Below are positions 28,801-31,122 of a stretch of 31,122 nt of DNA, piece after piece. Location: positions 16,094-47,215 of the forward strand of contig BRYA01000126.1 of the NCBI GenBank assembly GCA_030267965.1, written 5' to 3'. Each line of letters opens with the position of its first letter. The stretch's first letter is position 1. The DNA is from Triparma columacea (taxonomy: Eukaryota; Sar; Bolidophyceae; Parmales; Triparmaceae). A model generated the notes under the pieces. The model saw only the letters and a program-made list of their open reading frames with translations, was not told the origin of the DNA and did not search any database. Made by a program: the position numbers and the translations under genes.

Positions 28801-31110
28801 CCGACAGATTGGTTGAGATGAAGGTGGTTGACGTGGAAGGCTGACATATCAGTGTGGGTTCCACTCTTCTCAACGACGGGCTTGATTAGCAGAATCATCT
28901 CAGCCACGATGGTCCTAGCGCTTGCAGTGACGATTGACGTCGCGTCGTGGCTGTACCATTCGTTGAAGTGAGTGTCTTCGTCCGAACCATCGGTCGGAAC
29001 GTACTCGAGCGTTCGAAGGGAGAGGGAGAGAAGGTCAAAGACGAGGAGAAGGGTGGGGTCGAACTCCCTATTGGGCGTTTCCACGTTGAGCTCTGCCTCG
29101 TCGAAGCTCTCTCCTCGGCCGAGATGAAGGTTGAGAAACTCGTACCTTCCGCAGCCCTTGCAAGAGAGGATCAGGTCCCTCCACAACGCACCTAGGAGCT
29201 CCGGGGGGGCGCTCTGAAGAATGAAGAGAAGAGATGCCAACATTTTCTTCCTCCTGCTGCTATAGATGTCGTCAAGGAGGAGGGATTGGACGTGGTTTGT
29301 AAGCATTCGAATCACAGGCACATACATCGCAGCGATCTTGTTCCTTTTATTCTTCGTGGTCCCCTCCTCGTTGTGGTTCTGGAAGAGCTTCAGCATTATG
29401 TCAGCCGCCCTTCCCTGGACCTCGAAGTCCCTCTGGCTCGCCGTGTCCATGATCTGGTCGACGACGATGCAGGCCAGCCAGTGGGGGGGGGATAGAAGAG
29501 AGCGCCTCGAGACCTTGTAGGTGGGCTTTTCCATGCATGCGGCGACCGAATGTAGCGCCTCGTTAAAGAAGTGCCTTCTTTTCGCTTTGGTTTTGGGGTG
29601 ACGGTTGAGGGAGTTGAGAGTGATGTTAGGGGTTGGCACCATGTACTTCGGGTCCCATCTGTCCGCCAGTAGTGTGTTGACCTCGACAAAGTGAGTGGTG
29701 CGGCAGAGAATCTTAACCGCGTCGAGCCTAAGATTCAGAATTTCTGTCGAATATCTCACGCTTAACTTGCTCACGCCCTCCTTATGAAATCGCGATCGAG
29801 GCTTCAGGAAGGAGGAGAAGTAGGTGTTGATCATGCAGTGCACTTCGGGGGTTGGAAGGAAGGCAAAGAAGTCGCGGATGAATTCGACCAACTTCATGTT
29901 CACCTCTCTCGCAATGCGCCGTGAGGAAACCTTATCGAAGTTCCGGGTCATGACGCAAGCGTCGGTGAGACAACTAATCAGGTTGCAAATATTGTCGAGA
30001 ATGTGGGGAGAGAGAGAAACCAGCGTAGTAAAAGAGGAGGAGGGAGATGATGATGATGAGGTAGAAGGAGGAATAGAAGATGAAGATGGAGAAGGGTTGG
30101 ACGTGAACTCATGGATGTGCGAACAGAGGGATATCTGGATTATGTCGAACATCACTGGGGCCATGCTCACAGAGACGCCCTTCCCGATGATGCACGCTGC
30201 GTGGACGCACTTATCTTCTATGATCTCCTTCTCGATCATTCTCTGCTGGTTCTTGAGCAGGACAACCCACTGGCAGATGATGACTTCGTACAGGTAAGGC
30301 CACCAACGAACGGGATTCGAAGAGGCGGTATTAAGACGGACGTCGTAGCCGGGAAGTTTGACGGCGGTGCCGTTGGCGCCGTTTGGGTGACGGAAGGGCG
30401 GTGCGTTGTCCTTAAGAGCCCCGTCGGAAGAACTCTTGGGGCTCAGTATCTTTACAGTGTTGATAAAGGAGAGAATTACGCTGTCCTGGTTCTTCTGGCG
30501 CGAGTGCTTTACGGGCGAGCTTAGGTTGGTGAACGATCCTGTAGAGTCGGAAGAAGAAGATGACGACAGTGATGAGAGGATGTTGCCAGAGTGGACAATT
30601 GAGGCTTTTGATCCAGAAGTGTGTGCGGCTCCACCTGACGAGGATAGCGACCAATCAATGGAGCAAACCGATTTGGTCTTCCTATGGTGCTTCGCACCCA
30701 CCGACTTGTTCTCCCCCGCAAAGTCGTCGTTCGCCGAGTTGTTGTAGTTGGTGATCCCGAGGTTCGCGCCAAGTTTGTCAAGGAAGCCTTCCGTTGACTC
30801 AATGAGAGAAGCGGACGTGCTGTTACCTAGGAATTTCTGGTTGAAGGATGACGAGGCCGTCATGAAGTTCATCTTATACTCGTCGTCATTTGTATCGTCG
30901 AGAGAGGTGGGTAGTGCCGATTGTGGGTGGGATAGCGGAGCGGGGCGGGAAGGGCCTGCTGGGGGGAGCTTTGAAGATGGTTCGGGAGAGAGCGTCTGCC
31001 TGCTCTTCATCCCGGGCTTGGACTTTAGTCCTACGTCTTGCGCAGAGGGGCTGTCGAGGTTCGGGATCGGGAATAAAGCTTGAGCTTCAGGAGGTGATGG
31101 GGTCCTGTTT
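25827..31110 (-). CDS. DOCK-family guanine nucleotide exchange factor (5' part missing)
   Basis: Exons 31110-27651, 27569-26770 and 26703-25827 join in frame (introns 81 and 66 bp) to about 1712 residues. The first in-window exon seems to start after a C-tract acceptor at 31112-31111 in a frame that stays open through the Met codon at 31010, so that Met is probably internal and earlier exons lie outside. DOCK proteins activate Rac/Cdc42-type GTPases through their DHR2 domain. DHR2 hallmarks are YMMRAIEGNEEWEMVEALL, AKNAYGTAASFFTSK, then across the splice EYGRYFRVWFHG...LVGEEFVYRAP and IESFGDHVSTVI, and in the last exon SRPFPACVSRQQVSSR. The upstream 1000 residues are helical-repeat-like with Ser-rich inserts, as expected for the scaffold between DHR1 and DHR2. 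The protein continues some 200 residues past DHR2 with Gly/Glu-rich low complexity. DHR1 is not seen and would lie upstream. Confidence 0.85.
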
Positions 31111-31122
31111 CTGGGGGGGGGG

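Noticed and set aside
30300..30330. T-arm-like TTCGAATCCC on the minus strand
   Set aside because: No matching acceptor, D or anticodon arms around it, and it lies in the DOCK coding exon; no tRNA was found anywhere in the window.

Overview
This is nuclear DNA of a eukaryotic alga with a complex (red-type secondary) plastid, most probably a photosynthetic stramenopile. A bolidophyte/Parmales or pelagophyte relative is my best guess, but the lineage cannot be fixed from this window. The reasons are as follows. Genes are split by short spliceosomal introns (mostly 65-150 bp, GT-AG, often with a CTAAC branch-like motif). Cytochrome c6 carries an ER signal peptide ahead of a thylakoid-lumen signal, which is the multi-step targeting of complex plastids. 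Coding regions are GC-rich with many G/C homopolymers. Cytoskeletal and signalling families (TPX2, calpain, DOCK, SURF4) are present. Exons were assembled by hand from splice sites; every model called complete below joins in a single frame.

Layout. 45-527 (-): first exon of an acidic/Ser-rich protein running off the left edge. 824-4384 (+): a TPX2-like microtubule protein in four exons, divergent from the first gene and convergent with the next. 4629-11537 (-): a 2091-aa calpain with EF-hand, C2-like, coiled-coil and terminal WW regions in six exons. 11734-14411 (-): an 804-aa protein of unknown function in four exons. 14412-15977: about 1.57 kb without a convincing gene and with a different base texture. 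15978-16780 (-): a partly assembled gene interrupted by a 10-N gap. 17097-17935 (-): cytochrome c6 (petJ). 18712-19873 (-): plastocyanin (petE). 20040-21613 (+): a SURF4/Erv29-type ER cargo receptor, divergent from petE. 21868-25710 (+): a cyclic-nucleotide-binding-domain-like protein. 25827-31110 (-): the C-terminal two thirds or more of a DOCK-family Rho/Rac exchange factor, continuing past the right edge.

How the genes relate. The clearest functional link is petJ next to petE on the same strand. They encode the iron (heme) and copper carriers that substitute for each other between cytochrome b6f and photosystem I, here separated by only about 0.8 kb. The other genes are ordinary nuclear neighbours arranged in divergent or convergent pairs with short spacers; there is no operon logic.

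Most interesting points: the petJ-petE pair, the unusual plastocyanin leader with a twin-arginine motif, the calpain-WW architecture, and a short repeat family found inside introns of two adjacent genes in the same transcriptional orientation. I saw no tRNA, rRNA, CRISPR array or intact mobile element.
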